Positions 24,903 through 35,200 of a stretch of DNA of 64,000 nt are shown piece by piece (the first letter of the stretch is position 1; each line of letters starts with the position of its first letter). The notes below the pieces were generated by a model, which had not been told where the DNA came from, did not search any database, and was given only the letters and a program-made list of their open reading frames with translations. The translations under genes and the position numbers were made by a program. Source of the DNA: Nostoc commune NIES-4072 (lineage in GTDB: Bacteria; Cyanobacteriota; Cyanobacteriia; Cyanobacteriales; Nostocaceae). The DNA is taken from NCBI RefSeq assembly GCF_003113895.1, contig NZ_BDUD01000002.1:558001-622000 (forward strand). Reading direction: 5' to 3'.

Positions 24903-26593
24903 ATGAAGCGACTGAGTAAAGAAGACCTCACGCAAATGAACCGGGACTACTTCCAATCTCTCGACAAACAGAAATTGGTGGAAGTTGCGGGAAATCTTCA
25001 TTCTCTTGCAGTCGAGCAACTAGAAAAATTAGAGCAAAATTCAAGCAATAGTTCGTTACCCCCATCATCAGACCAATTCAAAAATCAAGAAAAATTAGGG
25101 CTACAGTCAGAACAACAAAAAGAGCGATCGCAGTCTGAAACAAGTTCAGAGGAAGAAGATAAGCAAGTTTTAGAATCCGCCAAAAAAGCCAAAAGTAAGG
25201 GATTTGAGAAGAAAAAACCGGGGAAGCAGCAAGGGGCTAAGGGTATATGGCGGACAACACCCTTAGTTCCCCAGCAAACCATACCCCACTATCCAGAAAC
25301 ATGTGCATCATGCAATAGTCCCTTAACAATAGACCCAGATGCTAAACCCCATATGGGTTACTACGTATTAGAATTAGCGAAACAAAATTCGGGGATTGAA
25401 GTAATATGCACTCTTCATCATTACTATCAAGCAACTTGTTCTTGTGGGCATCATACAAAAGCCAAGCCCCTTACAGGTTATGTATCGGTAGTTGAAGGAA
25501 GAAGTCGAGATTTACGGCTACAAGAATATGGGCTTGTCGGACCAATGCTGGCGACGTTTATAGCAAGTCTCGCGGTACGGTATCGTATGTCCCGTCCCAA
25601 AATCAGAGAACTATTAAATGATTGGCTGGGTGCAGAACTGAGTGTTGGAACTATCGACCGTTGCATTCGGGAAGTCGGTATTGCTTGCTCTGGAGTTGTT
25701 GAGGAATTAATTGAAGAATTACAATCAGCCGAAATTATCCACATTGACGAAACCCCTTGGTACGAGAAGGGGAAATTTTGCTGGTTATGGGTGGCGATTA
25801 CCAGGACAATAGCGGTTTATCACATTGGTAGTCGCAGAAAAGAAGAATTGTTACACCTAATTAGCTCGGCATTTTTGGGATGGTTAGTTACCGATGGCTA
25901 TGGAGCTTATAGTACTTACCCAAAACGTCAACACTGTTTAGCTCACTTAATTCGTAAGGCTATAGCTTTAACAGAAGTGGTTGATAAAGAGGCGCAAGAC
26001 TTAGGGCAATGGCTTTTAGAAGAACTTAGGGAATTAATACAAACCATTGCCTTGGGCGACGGGGATGAAGAAAAAGACCAAAGCCCCGGTCGCCTTTATC
26101 GGGTCTGCCGACTAGCTACTGTTGCTCCCCATCCCAAGCTGAAAGCTTTAGCTTACGAGATTTTGCGTTCTTGGGATGCAGTGGTGGGAGCAACGCGAAA
26201 AAGTGAGATCGGGGTTTAGTTCTCAATTACACCCCTATATTCTCAACAAAATCTGGTTTTTTAGTTGCGATCGCATCCTGAAACAAGCTATATACGTCCC
26301 AGATTTTAGCACCTCACAAAATCGCGTTGCTCCCTGCAGTGGTTGCGTTTTTCTATAATCCACAACTACCACCCACCAACAATGAAGCTGAACGCGCTCT
26401 GCGACATGCAGTAATTGCGCGACGAATTAGCTATGGTACTCGTAGCTCTGAGGGGAGCTTGGCTTATTGCTCTATTTTAAGCGTGATTGAAACTTGTCGT
26501 CTGAGAAATGTTGACCCTTGGAGTTACATTGCTCAAGTTCTTACTCAGGCTCGTAAAGGTATAAAATGCGAAAAAATTCCTCTTGCTTCTTAA
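24903..26593 (+). pseudogene. IS66 family transposase, split by MITE insertion
   Basis: Residues 1-428 run from 24903 to the MITE at 26186. They contain the N-terminal coiled coil and linker (QLEKLEQNSSNSSLPPSSD), a zinc-binding Cys pair pattern (CASC..CSCG), and the catalytic-core features GTIDRCI, IIHIDETPW and VTDGYGAY. The remaining frame (26344-26593) carries the third acidic motif, NNEAERALR, and the end WSYIAQVL. Deleting the MITE and one 9-bp repeat joins the two parts exactly in frame (..WDAV VAFFYNPQLPPTNNEAE..). The intact enzyme would have been about 510 residues, normal for IS66. The transposase is inactive as it stands unless the MITE is lost. Confidence 0.92.
26186..26334 (+). 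mobile_element. MITE copy 4 (149 bp) inside the IS66 transposase gene
   Basis: Same orientation and apparently the same sequence as copy 1. A perfect 9-bp duplication, tgcagtggt, flanks it (26177-26185 and 26335-26343), proving insertion into an intact IS66. Confidence 0.95.
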
Positions 26594-26625
26594 TCAGTTT
26601 TTGCTAGGGGAATGTGAAAAGTTAC

Positions 26626-26929
26626 AAAAGTTCAAACGACAAAACTTTAAACTGTGATATTAGTTTGATATTTCACCAGAAAATTGTTATTTTTAATACA
26701 AAAATTTAATTTCTCCAATAAAAAATTATTGATTTAAGTAAAAAATGAGACTTTATGGGTATCAAATTTCAGCAGACCGAAAAGTTTGGCGATGCCTTCT
26801 CTGCGAGAGGCTTCGCCAACGGCGGGCGTAGCCATCGCTAAAAAATAGTAGCCATTGACTGACTGGTCAGCGTTTTAGTATTTGGCGAGAGTCAAGAGTC
26901 GCCTTGGTGACTGATAAATTGAACGAATT
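26626..26929. other. Non-coding gap with a common Nostoc-type repeat
   Basis: AT-rich sequence without a convincing gene. The segment 26789-26838 (gcgatgccttctctgcgaga followed by cttcgccaacggcggg) is a widespread cyanobacterial intergenic repeat; relatives occur near 17035 and 29362. Confidence 0.5.
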
Positions 26930-29134
26930 TTATTTCTGTGTAAATGCCCATACGCCATTCCAATTGGCTGGAGTACCTTCTAGCAGCAATTCTTGGACTC
27001 GTTCTAGATAGAGTTTGGTAGTCTTATCGAGAGGGTTCACTGCAAGGACCTGTTCAAAACAGGCTTTGGCATCAGTAAAGTTGCCCCGACAGTAGTGTTG
27101 AATTCCCCGCTCAAAGGTTTGCAAGGTGTCAAGTTTTAGTTCTCGGATTGCTTCTGTTTCGGCATCGAGCACTTCGTAAACCGCGATCGGTTCAGTTCTA
27201 CCCTTAACGATCGCTCGATCCAAAAAGCGAATTTTGTACTGCTCTGGGTTGCTCAATCGCTCCAAGACCTCTTCAGAAATTAGTAATGAAACACCATAGA
27301 ACTTTGTCAATCCTTCCAAACGAGCAGTCAGATTCACATTATCAGAAAACGCATCCCCTTGAATCCGGTTGTGTTCCCCTACCATGCCCACCATCATGTG
27401 TCCAAAGTGGATACCCATGCCTACATCAATTGGCAAGTAGCCTTGAGATTCTAGTTTTCGGTTGTATTTCTGTACCCGTTTGAATTTATCAACCCCTGCG
27501 GCAACGGCATCATCCACACCATTAGGAAAGACTGCCATCATACCATCACCCAAGAACTTCACTACAAAGCCATCATGGGCGCGAATTTCTGGAGAAACCT
27601 GTCGCAGGTAAGCATTGACGAAATCGAAATTCTCTTTGGGAGTCATCTTCTCGGATAGGGTTGTAAAGGAGCGAATATCCGAGAACATGACCGCCATCTC
27701 TTTGCTGACGTGATCGCCCAGTTCGATGTCTGTTACCCCGTGCTTGTTGAGAAACTTGAGATATTCGGGGGGAAAGAACCGGGCAAATGAATTCTTCTGA
27801 GTTTCCAATCTCTCGAAGGATTCCTGGAGTTGAAACGCCATGCGGTTAAACGAATTAGCCAGCCTCTCAATCTCGATGATGCCGTTGACTTCAACGTGTT
27901 GATCGAGATTTCCACTGGCAATCTCTTGAGATGCGGTGTTAAGTTTGAAAATTTGATGGCTGATCCAACGAGACGCAAGAACACCGATCGCAGTTGCCGC
28001 CGCAGATGTCAGTACGCACAGCAGAATGGTGGTACGAGTATTGGCATTAATCTGTGCCATAAAATCATTTTCAGGAACAACCACCACCGCCAGCCAGTTA
28101 ATACCTCGACCATCCTGAATTGGCATGACCTGAACGTAGTGCCACACACCGTTAATTTGAAACTTTAGGTGTTGACTGCTCTTAATGACCTCAAACAGGT
28201 CGAAATGCTGACGTAAATATCGGGCAGTAGCAGTCACTGTGGCATTTTGACTATCAGCGGCTGGCATTCGCTCAATCTTGCGATTATCTCCTTCGCCACC
28301 TTTAACCTTGAATGGCTCCGGAATGGTTGAACTGACGACCAAATGTCCCGACGGCTCCATGATAAAGCTTTGTCCGTGGGGACTAATGTAAAGCTGTTTC
28401 AGAAAGTTTGTGATTCGCATCAAGGTGATGTTAATGCTCAAAACCCCCAGCAGCTTGCCGTTCGAGTCGTAGACAGGACGGACTGGAGAAATCCCCAAAG
28501 ACGTATTCTCACGGGAAAAGAATGGATAAACTGGACTCCACGTAGGTATACGAGCTTGCACGGCGGCTTTATACCAGGGGCGGGAGGTGGTATCGTACTT
28601 CGTCGATTTCAACCACTTTTGTCGATCGCCGCGATCATCCAGCAAGTAGGTTTCGCGCATCGGCTCAGTAGCTTTGGTGCGAATTCTGAGTTGAATTGTG
28701 CCATCCTCTCGATGTTCTACACCGACAAACTCACCCTTTTCGTTCCCAAAATATAGATAGCTCTCTAAGTCACCCTGTCGCACTACCTGCCAGAAATAGC
28801 GTTGCAATCCTTCAAAGTCATCAAGCTTTAAGTTGCCACTTTGGATACCCGCATCGGTGAGTTTCAGAACATTATAAGATTTATTCAAATAGTCCAAAAC
28901 GTGTTGCTTAATGCGGGCAGTAATTTCACCATTCAACTGAATTGCCAGGTCATCAATCGCCTGCTGTCCATTGCGGAAAGAGAACCACCCCACCAAGCCA
29001 GTTGACGCAATAATGGGAATAATAAATGGAACAATCAGAACAGTTCGCAGACGAAACTTTTTTGAGCAACTTGCTTTTTTAATAGTTGCGTAAATCCTGT
29101 TTAGAAAAAGCAGTTTGTAGTTTATCGATCTCAT
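26930..29134 (-). CDS. Cache-HAMP class III nucleotide cyclase with TPR tail
   Basis: A 734-residue membrane sensor. A transmembrane helix (about 32-54) is followed by a large extracytoplasmic double-Cache domain (about 60-370; SRPWYKAAVQARIPTWSPVY and GVLSINITL are typical). A second membrane helix (about 372-392) and HAMP region (about 393-450, NTASQEIASGNLDQHVEV) follow. The class III cyclase domain (about 470-660) shows both metal-binding Asp sites in MAVMFSDIRSFT and FLGDGMMAVFP, with the Lys of VVKFLGDG at the purine-specifying position. QGDAFSDNVNLTARLEGL is the transition-state Asn/Arg motif. TPR-like helices end the protein. It probably makes cAMP in response to an external ligand. 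Downstream targets may be the cNMP-binding redox protein encoded three genes away on the same strand. Confidence 0.88.
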   Translation of the reverse strand: MRSINYKLLFLNRIYATIKKASCSKKFRLRTVLIVPFIIPIIASTGLVGWFSFRNGQQAIDDLAIQLNGEITARIKQHVLDYLNKSYNVLKLTDAGIQSGNLKLDDFEGLQRYFWQVVRQGDLESYLYFGNEKGEFVGVEHREDGTIQLRIRTKATEPMRETYLLDDRGDRQKWLKSTKYDTTSRPWYKAAVQARIPTWSPVYPFFSRENTSLGISPVRPVYDSNGKLLGVLSINITLMRITNFLKQLYISPHGQSFIMEPSGHLVVSSTIPEPFKVKGGEGDNRKIERMPAADSQNATVTATARYLRQHFDLFEVIKSSQHLKFQINGVWHYVQVMPIQDGRGINWLAVVVVPENDFMAQINANTRTTILLCVLTSAAATAIGVLASRWISHQIFKLNTASQEIASGNLDQHVEVNGIIEIERLANSFNRMAFQLQESFERLETQKNSFARFFPPEYLKFLNKHGVTDIELGDHVSKEMAVMFSDIRSFTTLSEKMTPKENFDFVNAYLRQVSPEIRAHDGFVVKFLGDGMMAVFPNGVDDAVAAGVDKFKRVQKYNRKLESQGYLPIDVGMGIHFGHMMVGMVGEHNRIQGDAFSDNVNLTARLEGLTKFYGVSLLISEEVLERLSNPEQYKIRFLDRAIVKGRTEPIAVYEVLDAETEAIRELKLDTLQTFERGIQHYCRGNFTDAKACFEQVLAVNPLDKTTKLYLERVQELLLEGTPANWNGVWAFTQK

Positions 29135-29447
29135 ATTGTCTATCTGAATGATTTTATTTATGCGCTGGAATTACTATTAGCTATATGCTGAGAAATTTTT
29201 AATAATTCACTCAGGTTTTGAACTATGGGCTTACTAAAATACAAACCAAAGACAATGGCAATTATAGGACAAATTATTAAGCATATTAATATTAATAGTG
29301 TAGAAAAGCAACATTAACATGGCAATTTCCTTAAAGGTAGTTATAGAGAAGAATTCAGAATGGGCTACGCCCCGCTACGCTGACAGGAGTCAGAATTCAG
29401 AATTTCTGAATAAAAGTCCATAATCTTCACAATTCTCAGTCCCCAAT

Positions 29448-30434
29448 TCAATTTTTGATTAATCGCTCAAATTCAAAAAACTTGATTAAAACTTCTAAAG
29501 ATGTTTGTTCATTTGTAGGGGTAGTTGCCTTAATTTCTTGTATGGTTTCTAGATTTAGATACTGAAAAACTGCTTGAGTTAATGTGGGGATTGCATCTGC
29601 TGGTAAAGAAGCCAACTCACAAGAGAGCCGATTTAGGCGAGATTTAGCAAAATTAACTTGAAATTTTGCACGTCTGAGTAAACGTTGTCTAATATTTTCG
29701 TACAGTTCTGGATTATCTGTAGCCAGAGTTCGCACGTTCTGATTTTTAATGATAGGAATAATATCTGGATTATCTTCTAAAAAGAGTAGGCTACCCTCCT
29801 GGTTATAAGATGGTATTCCTTCGATTCCCAAAGAACCAATATCCGCTAGAGCAATGATGCAAGCTACTGGTGAAATAGGTTGGCTCTGATTATAAAGAGA
29901 GGGTTGATAAATGGCTTGCTCTGTTGTATCGTAATCACAAATTGTAGCGGCGATCGCTTCTTGAATGATTTCCAAATCTGTATCTGTGAAAAGAGCCGTA
30001 CTTTTTGGATAAAATGCTGATATTTCTTGATTTAAAACTTGTATATAATTCAATAGGATTTCTATAGTTGCATTTTCACTGACACCTGCTTCTCGTCGTC
30101 TGGATGTGTGCGGTTGATGAGGTATAAAGATTTGCACTAAATCATGAGCGATCGCACAAACATCGAGTAATAATTCCATCCTCTTAATTGTCTCTACATC
30201 TGCTGACAAATAAGGACGAATGACTTGAAAAATTAATTGAGCGCGTTGCTGTACAGCCATCAAATGATCTTTTGTATGGTAGTACAATTGCTTTTCGATA
30301 ACTTCACGCTCAAACTCTGCTAGAACAAATTTATTCACCCTAGCAACACTTTCAGTAAAATCACTACTGATGTATAGTATGTCTTCTTCAGATAATTGCT
30401 GTGATTGCCAGTTTTGTTGGTTTTGTGAATTCAT
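29448..30434 (-). CDS. HD-domain phosphohydrolase-like protein
   Basis: A 328-residue protein. HTKDHLMAVQQRAQLI (first His, about 53-57), CAIAHDLVQIF (the HD pair, about 93-97), HQPHTSRRREAGVSENATIEIL and AATICDYDTTEQ give a spacing typical of HD-superfamily metal phosphohydrolases. A later IIALADIGSLG may supply the final Asp. It is soluble with no membrane helix. It lies 313 bp upstream of the cyclase gene and 162 bp downstream of the FHA reductase gene, all on the minus strand. A role as a cyclic-nucleotide phosphodiesterase balancing the cyclase is attractive but is inference; the 29135-29447 gap holds no gene, only a common gctacgccccgctacgctgac repeat. Confidence 0.7.
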   Translation of the reverse strand: MNSQNQQNWQSQQLSEEDILYISSDFTESVARVNKFVLAEFEREVIEKQLYYHTKDHLMAVQQRAQLIFQVIRPYLSADVETIKRMELLLDVCAIAHDLVQIFIPHQPHTSRRREAGVSENATIEILLNYIQVLNQEISAFYPKSTALFTDTDLEIIQEAIAATICDYDTTEQAIYQPSLYNQSQPISPVACIIALADIGSLGIEGIPSYNQEGSLLFLEDNPDIIPIIKNQNVRTLATDNPELYENIRQRLLRRAKFQVNFAKSRLNRLSCELASLPADAIPTLTQAVFQYLNLETIQEIKATTPTNEQTSLEVLIKFFEFERLIKN

Positions 30435-30596
30435 CTTTATTAAGAATCGAACATCTGAAACAACTTGTAAAAGTAAGATTAGATGCTGCTTACTTTAAGC
30501 TGGAATATTTTAGTTGAGTCTAATTTTGTAGAACAGATAATTTATAACGGCGTATAAAATAATTGCCCAAAAACAAGGCAATTATTTTATTTGATC

Positions 30597-32237
30597 CTAA
30601 GCATCGATCGCCACTCGCCCTCTAGGGTGAGCAATACAAGCGAGAATATAGCCTTCCTCCTGTTCGCTTTCATCGAGAGCATCAGGTTCTCCTAGATACT
30701 TCACCTCTCCTTGAAGCTTCCGCGTTTTACAACTACCACAAACTCCACTGCGACAACTACTGTCGATCGCCACTCCTTCTTGTTCAGCTAACTCTAGAAT
30801 CGGCTCTTCTCCAGTGCAGGTAATTTCTTTGCCAGACTTGGAAAACACTAGAGTAAAAGAGCCTGTTGTTTTAACTGGGGGAGTAACTGGGGTGGAAATT
30901 ACTGGTTTTGGTACTACTGTTGTCACTTTGGTAACTTGCTCAGTGACTACTTGAGGCGGAACCGATGGCTGGGGTTTTGACTTTTTCGCCCCGCCAAAAC
31001 TTTCTTCATAGTAGTTTTGCATGGGGAATCCGATTTGCTCTAGCATAGTTTTTACCCCTTGCATAAAAGGACTCGGCCCGCAGACATATACTGTGCGTTG
31101 CCAAAAATCAGGAGCGATCGCATACAGCATTTGTTCGTTGAGTCTGCCCATAAAGCCATACCATGCTTGACCTGCTTCGGGTCTGGTAATGGCGATCGCT
31201 AAACGAAACTTAGGTTGGCGGCTAGATATTAACTCTAGTTCCTGGCGATAAATAATATCACGAGGACTGCGGGCGCAATGGAAAAAGACAATATCGCAAT
31301 CAGCAGCAGTATCCATCATCCATCGTGACATAGACATCATCGGTGTAACACCACTTCCCGCAGAAATAAACAATAGTTTTTCACTGGGGTTGGCAAAACA
31401 AGTGAATTTTCCCAAAGGGCCGCTGACTTTGATTTCACTACCGACTCTGAGATTGTCGTGTAACCAATTGGAAACTAAACCAGGCGCTACATCCAAAACA
31501 TCTGGTGGTGCAGGAACACGCTTGACTGTAATTTCTAAAGTGTGGGGTCGTGAAGGAGTTGAAGAGATTGAGTAAGAGCGTTTGACTAGTTTATCGTTGA
31601 TTTCCAGGTTCAGCGTCATAAACTGACCAGGTTGGTAGGTAAATAATATTGGTGGGTCAGCAGCAAAGCGAAACGTCTTTACATCATCAGTTTCGTCAAT
31701 TATTGCCACACAACGAACCATTAAATCACCTTTTGTCCACCGACTGATTTGTTCTGGCGGCACAAGTGCGATCGGCATATACTCACTAGGCGAACGAGTC
31801 GCCTGACTTGGTTGCTGACTCACTTGGGGAATAGGGATGGTGTATGTCGCCTGTGGAAGAGTTGGTGTTTGGCTTTGGACTTCTCGAACTGGTGCAACCT
31901 CTGCCTTATCTGTTGCCGATCCGGTTGCTTCAACAGTGAGGATAAATTCGCCAATCCGAATAATGTCATCCTTTTTCAGGAGATATTTTTGGTTTAGACC
32001 CGCCGCTTGATCATTAATACGGGAGCCAGTCAGGCTAGCCAGATCAGAGAAGTAATATTCGCCCTCTTCATAGCGGATACTACTGTGAACTCGGCTAACT
32101 TCAACACTGGGCAGGACTATACCACAATTGCGGGAGCGACCCATAAAACATTCGCCATTAATCATAACTTCTGGCGATATGTCTAACTCTTGTCTCTCTG
32201 TGGGTATTTTTGAGTTTAACAGTTTGATTTTGAGCAT
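30597..32237 (-). CDS. FHA - flavin/NAD(P)H reductase - [2Fe-2S] ferredoxin fusion
   Basis: A 546-residue soluble protein with three parts. Residues 1-100 form an FHA domain (CFMGRSRNCGIVLPSVEVSRVHSSIRY; GR and SxxH motifs intact) that binds phosphothreonine peptides. Residues 165-400 form a ferredoxin-NADP-reductase-type module: FAD-binding RSYSISSTPS, nucleotide-binding ISAGSGVTPMMSM and YVCGPSPFMQGV. Residues 455-546 form a plant-type ferredoxin, CRSGVCGSCKTRKLQG plus a distal Cys (ILACIAHP), giving four cluster ligands. It resembles hybrid-cluster-protein reductase (Hcr) types with an added FHA. The gene is 18 bp downstream of the membrane polyferredoxin gene, so the pair likely forms an NAD(P)H-driven electron chain to the membrane protein. 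Confidence 0.88.
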   Translation of the reverse strand: MLKIKLLNSKIPTERQELDISPEVMINGECFMGRSRNCGIVLPSVEVSRVHSSIRYEEGEYYFSDLASLTGSRINDQAAGLNQKYLLKKDDIIRIGEFILTVEATGSATDKAEVAPVREVQSQTPTLPQATYTIPIPQVSQQPSQATRSPSEYMPIALVPPEQISRWTKGDLMVRCVAIIDETDDVKTFRFAADPPILFTYQPGQFMTLNLEINDKLVKRSYSISSTPSRPHTLEITVKRVPAPPDVLDVAPGLVSNWLHDNLRVGSEIKVSGPLGKFTCFANPSEKLLFISAGSGVTPMMSMSRWMMDTAADCDIVFFHCARSPRDIIYRQELELISSRQPKFRLAIAITRPEAGQAWYGFMGRLNEQMLYAIAPDFWQRTVYVCGPSPFMQGVKTMLEQIGFPMQNYYEESFGGAKKSKPQPSVPPQVVTEQVTKVTTVVPKPVISTPVTPPVKTTGSFTLVFSKSGKEITCTGEEPILELAEQEGVAIDSSCRSGVCGSCKTRKLQGEVKYLGEPDALDESEQEEGYILACIAHPRGRVAIDA

Positions 32238-32255
32238 ATTAACCCAATCCCCTTT

Positions 32256-35200
32256 TCACTTCTGACTTTCTTTAACTTGTGCAGTTAACCTTTGCAGACG
32301 ACCAATCATGTTCAGCAACAAACTCCTCGACACTTCCGAATCATTGCGTAACAGTGTCTCAAAATCCTTCGCCTCTATGACCAAAACTCGATTTATTTCA
32401 GCCTTGGCAACTACATTTGCCGATCGCGCTTGCCTAGTCAAAACTCCCATTTCACCAATAGTTTCGCCTGAGCGAATTGTGTTGACGACAACCTCAATAT
32501 CTCCTTGCAGAACCGTTACATCAACTTCACCATCGATCAACAACAGCAATTCATCAGATGGTTCTCCAGCCTTACAGATAATTTCTCTTTGACGGTAAAC
32601 TCGAATCTCCGCCTTACGAGCCAGTTCGAGCGTCGCTTCCGGCTTCACCGTTCGCAAAAGACTGGTTTCAAACATCAATAACAGCTTATCCAGGGTGCTG
32701 AAAGTTTCTTTTGCTACTGCTGAGTCTACTGGCGATTGCTTTTCCCAACTCACAGTTATGGCTGGTTCCTCTGCTGGACTAAACCGAATCACATCTCCTG
32801 GCTGGAGACGCATTGTATCATTTTGTATGCGTTTATCATTAATACGTAAGCCATAGGCACTTTTGAGCGCCGTTAATCTCACTTCTTGCTGGTCAAGATG
32901 AAATATCGCGTGGTGCTGAGATACTCTGGCATTGGGCAAGATGATATCATTTGCTAAACTACGTCCCACTTGCACGGCTGATTGCTGAAAGACAAGCTGT
33001 TGTATTTTTCCCTCCACCTTCACTTCAGCCGTGAGAGTTTGCAACAAAGCAGCAGCCTGTCCTTCATCCAGACCCAAAATATTTTCTGCTGTCTCCTGCA
33101 CTAGCCAATCTCCGGGTTTTGTGGAGTTGAGTAACTGGCGTGCTTGTTCGCGGCCTTGCTGTGGGTCGAGTTGCTCTAGGGCGTAAAGTGCAGCTGCTTG
33201 GATGAGTGGCTCTAGTTCTTGCAAAAGTTCTTTAAGAACATCAATCACAAAGGGTTGATGATTGGCTGGTATCACCTTTGGTATTGGTTGTCCAGCAACA
33301 AATATTTGCGTCGGTGCTTCGTCATCAACTATCTGGGAAGGAGTATCAAAGGTTGCTGCTAATTCTAAATCATCGGGTTGCAGAAGTGCGATCGCTTCGG
33401 AGGCAATTCTTTCTTGCCACCGCCAAGTATTATTGCCTTCATTCAGAATATTTGGCAATACATTTTCTGCAAGTATGCCAATGGCACTAGCTATTTTCAC
33501 AGCTTCCGGCGCATCTTGCAAAACTTCGAGAATACTCAATAATTGCTTGGTGATAATTAGTTGTTTATTTTCAATAGCGACTAGTCTCAGCAAGACAAAC
33601 ACGGGTGCTTGATGACTTGGAAAATTACTTAAAGCTTTGTAACGGACAATTAGCTCCTTTAACTGGGTAAGTAGTATCTCTGCTTTGCGGAGAATAGCAC
33701 TATTTTCATCAATCATTTGGGATAAAATTTGTGCTTCTTCTTCTGCTGTAATGCCATACTCTTGTTTCAGGCTTTGAATTTGCTTGTCTCGGCGCTGGAG
33801 TGCTTGACGCAAAGGAACTCCCATCTCAATCAAATCTAACAATTGTAGTTCTAAAGCTTGCCGATAGCTTTCAATTCTTAACTGATTTTCCCGACTTCTG
33901 CGTTTAGTTGGATCTAATAAAGATGGGTTTTCTACTCCCAATTCTGTCAAGATATTGAAGTGTTCTTCATCCTTAAGTCCTAATTCCAAACGGATTTGCT
34001 TGAGTTCGTCTAAACTATTTATCGGCTCTACATTTCCTTGTTCTAATTCTTCACGCAGCAATCCTTTGTAAACCTGAAAGCTAGATTCTTTACTAAAACT
34101 GGGCAGTACTTTTGCAAGAACATACACCTCATCTGGTTTCAGGTCTGCCATTGATCGACCCTCTAAGAATTTAGAGAAATCAACTGTTAATTTAGCCAAC
34201 TGACGACGCAGACTTTCTGCAAGACTTTCACGCGAATAGGTTTCCGCACTGCGGTTGAGTGTCCTGTACAGCCACAATGTACTGACGAGAATAACTAAAG
34301 CGTTAAATCCTAGCTCTATGAGATTTGGTAGTTGTTTGAGTATGGGACGGCCAGCAAATAAGAAATAACAATTGAAAACTACAAAGGTAGAAATTGCAAA
34401 AATATTGTGTTGTGCCTGTTGTTTACTGAGAGGTTTATTAATCCGTTGACAATAAGCTCTGTATTCTTTTTCTACCCTCGACAAGAAGAAGTAACTGGCT
34501 GCAACAAAAGTTCCAATAGTAAGAGGAACTGCAACTAATTTCGGAATCGGAATCGGCTGACCAAAAATATAAAATCCTGGATTTAAAAGAGTTGCCAACT
34601 GATTTTCTTCATGACTCCAAATTCCCGAATAGTAGTAATCAAGTGTGCCAGAATACAAAAAATAGTAAAGATAAAAACCGATGACTAGTCCCACATAGCC
34701 GTATTGAACTATTCTCCGACCTGGCTTGTTAAAAATTTCCCAGTAAGACCGTTCTGCATCAATGTCCATACAAGGAGATTGGCAGCTAACACAGGCGCTT
34801 TTTTCGTTACCATCTTTATCTGATGTCCGGCACATAGACTGAGTAACAATCTGTTTTTGACCTTGGTGAGCCTCACTTCCTAACAATCCTCTTGGCCCGT
34901 TATAGACCATCTGCACGGGACCCATAGGACAAAAATATTGACACCAAGTTTTACCAGCAAATAGATAATTTACTGATATTGCTGATAGAATTGTCAGAAT
35001 TATAAAAGACCCTAAAAACAGGCGATCGGCATTAATAAATAAAATTCTCAAGCAAAGACCAATGCAAAGAAACCCAAATTGGAAGTATAAATGATTGCGA
35101 CCAAGCCAAGAATCTTTTGCTATTTTAGCTAGTTCATAGCGCACTGCTCCCGTGCGAGGATTAGTGATTTGGCGTTGACGTTGCTTACCTAACGCTCTCG

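Larger units (their letters stand above)
24790..26625 (+). mobile_element. IS66-type insertion sequence interrupted by a MITE
   Basis: Imperfect terminal inverted repeats are visible: gtagtttttcactctcccc at 24790 and, read inward from 26625, gtaacttttcacattcccc. No matching target duplication is seen at the flanks (gctgattc versus aaaagttc). The element carries a single transposase gene, split by the MITE at 26186. Confidence 0.7.
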
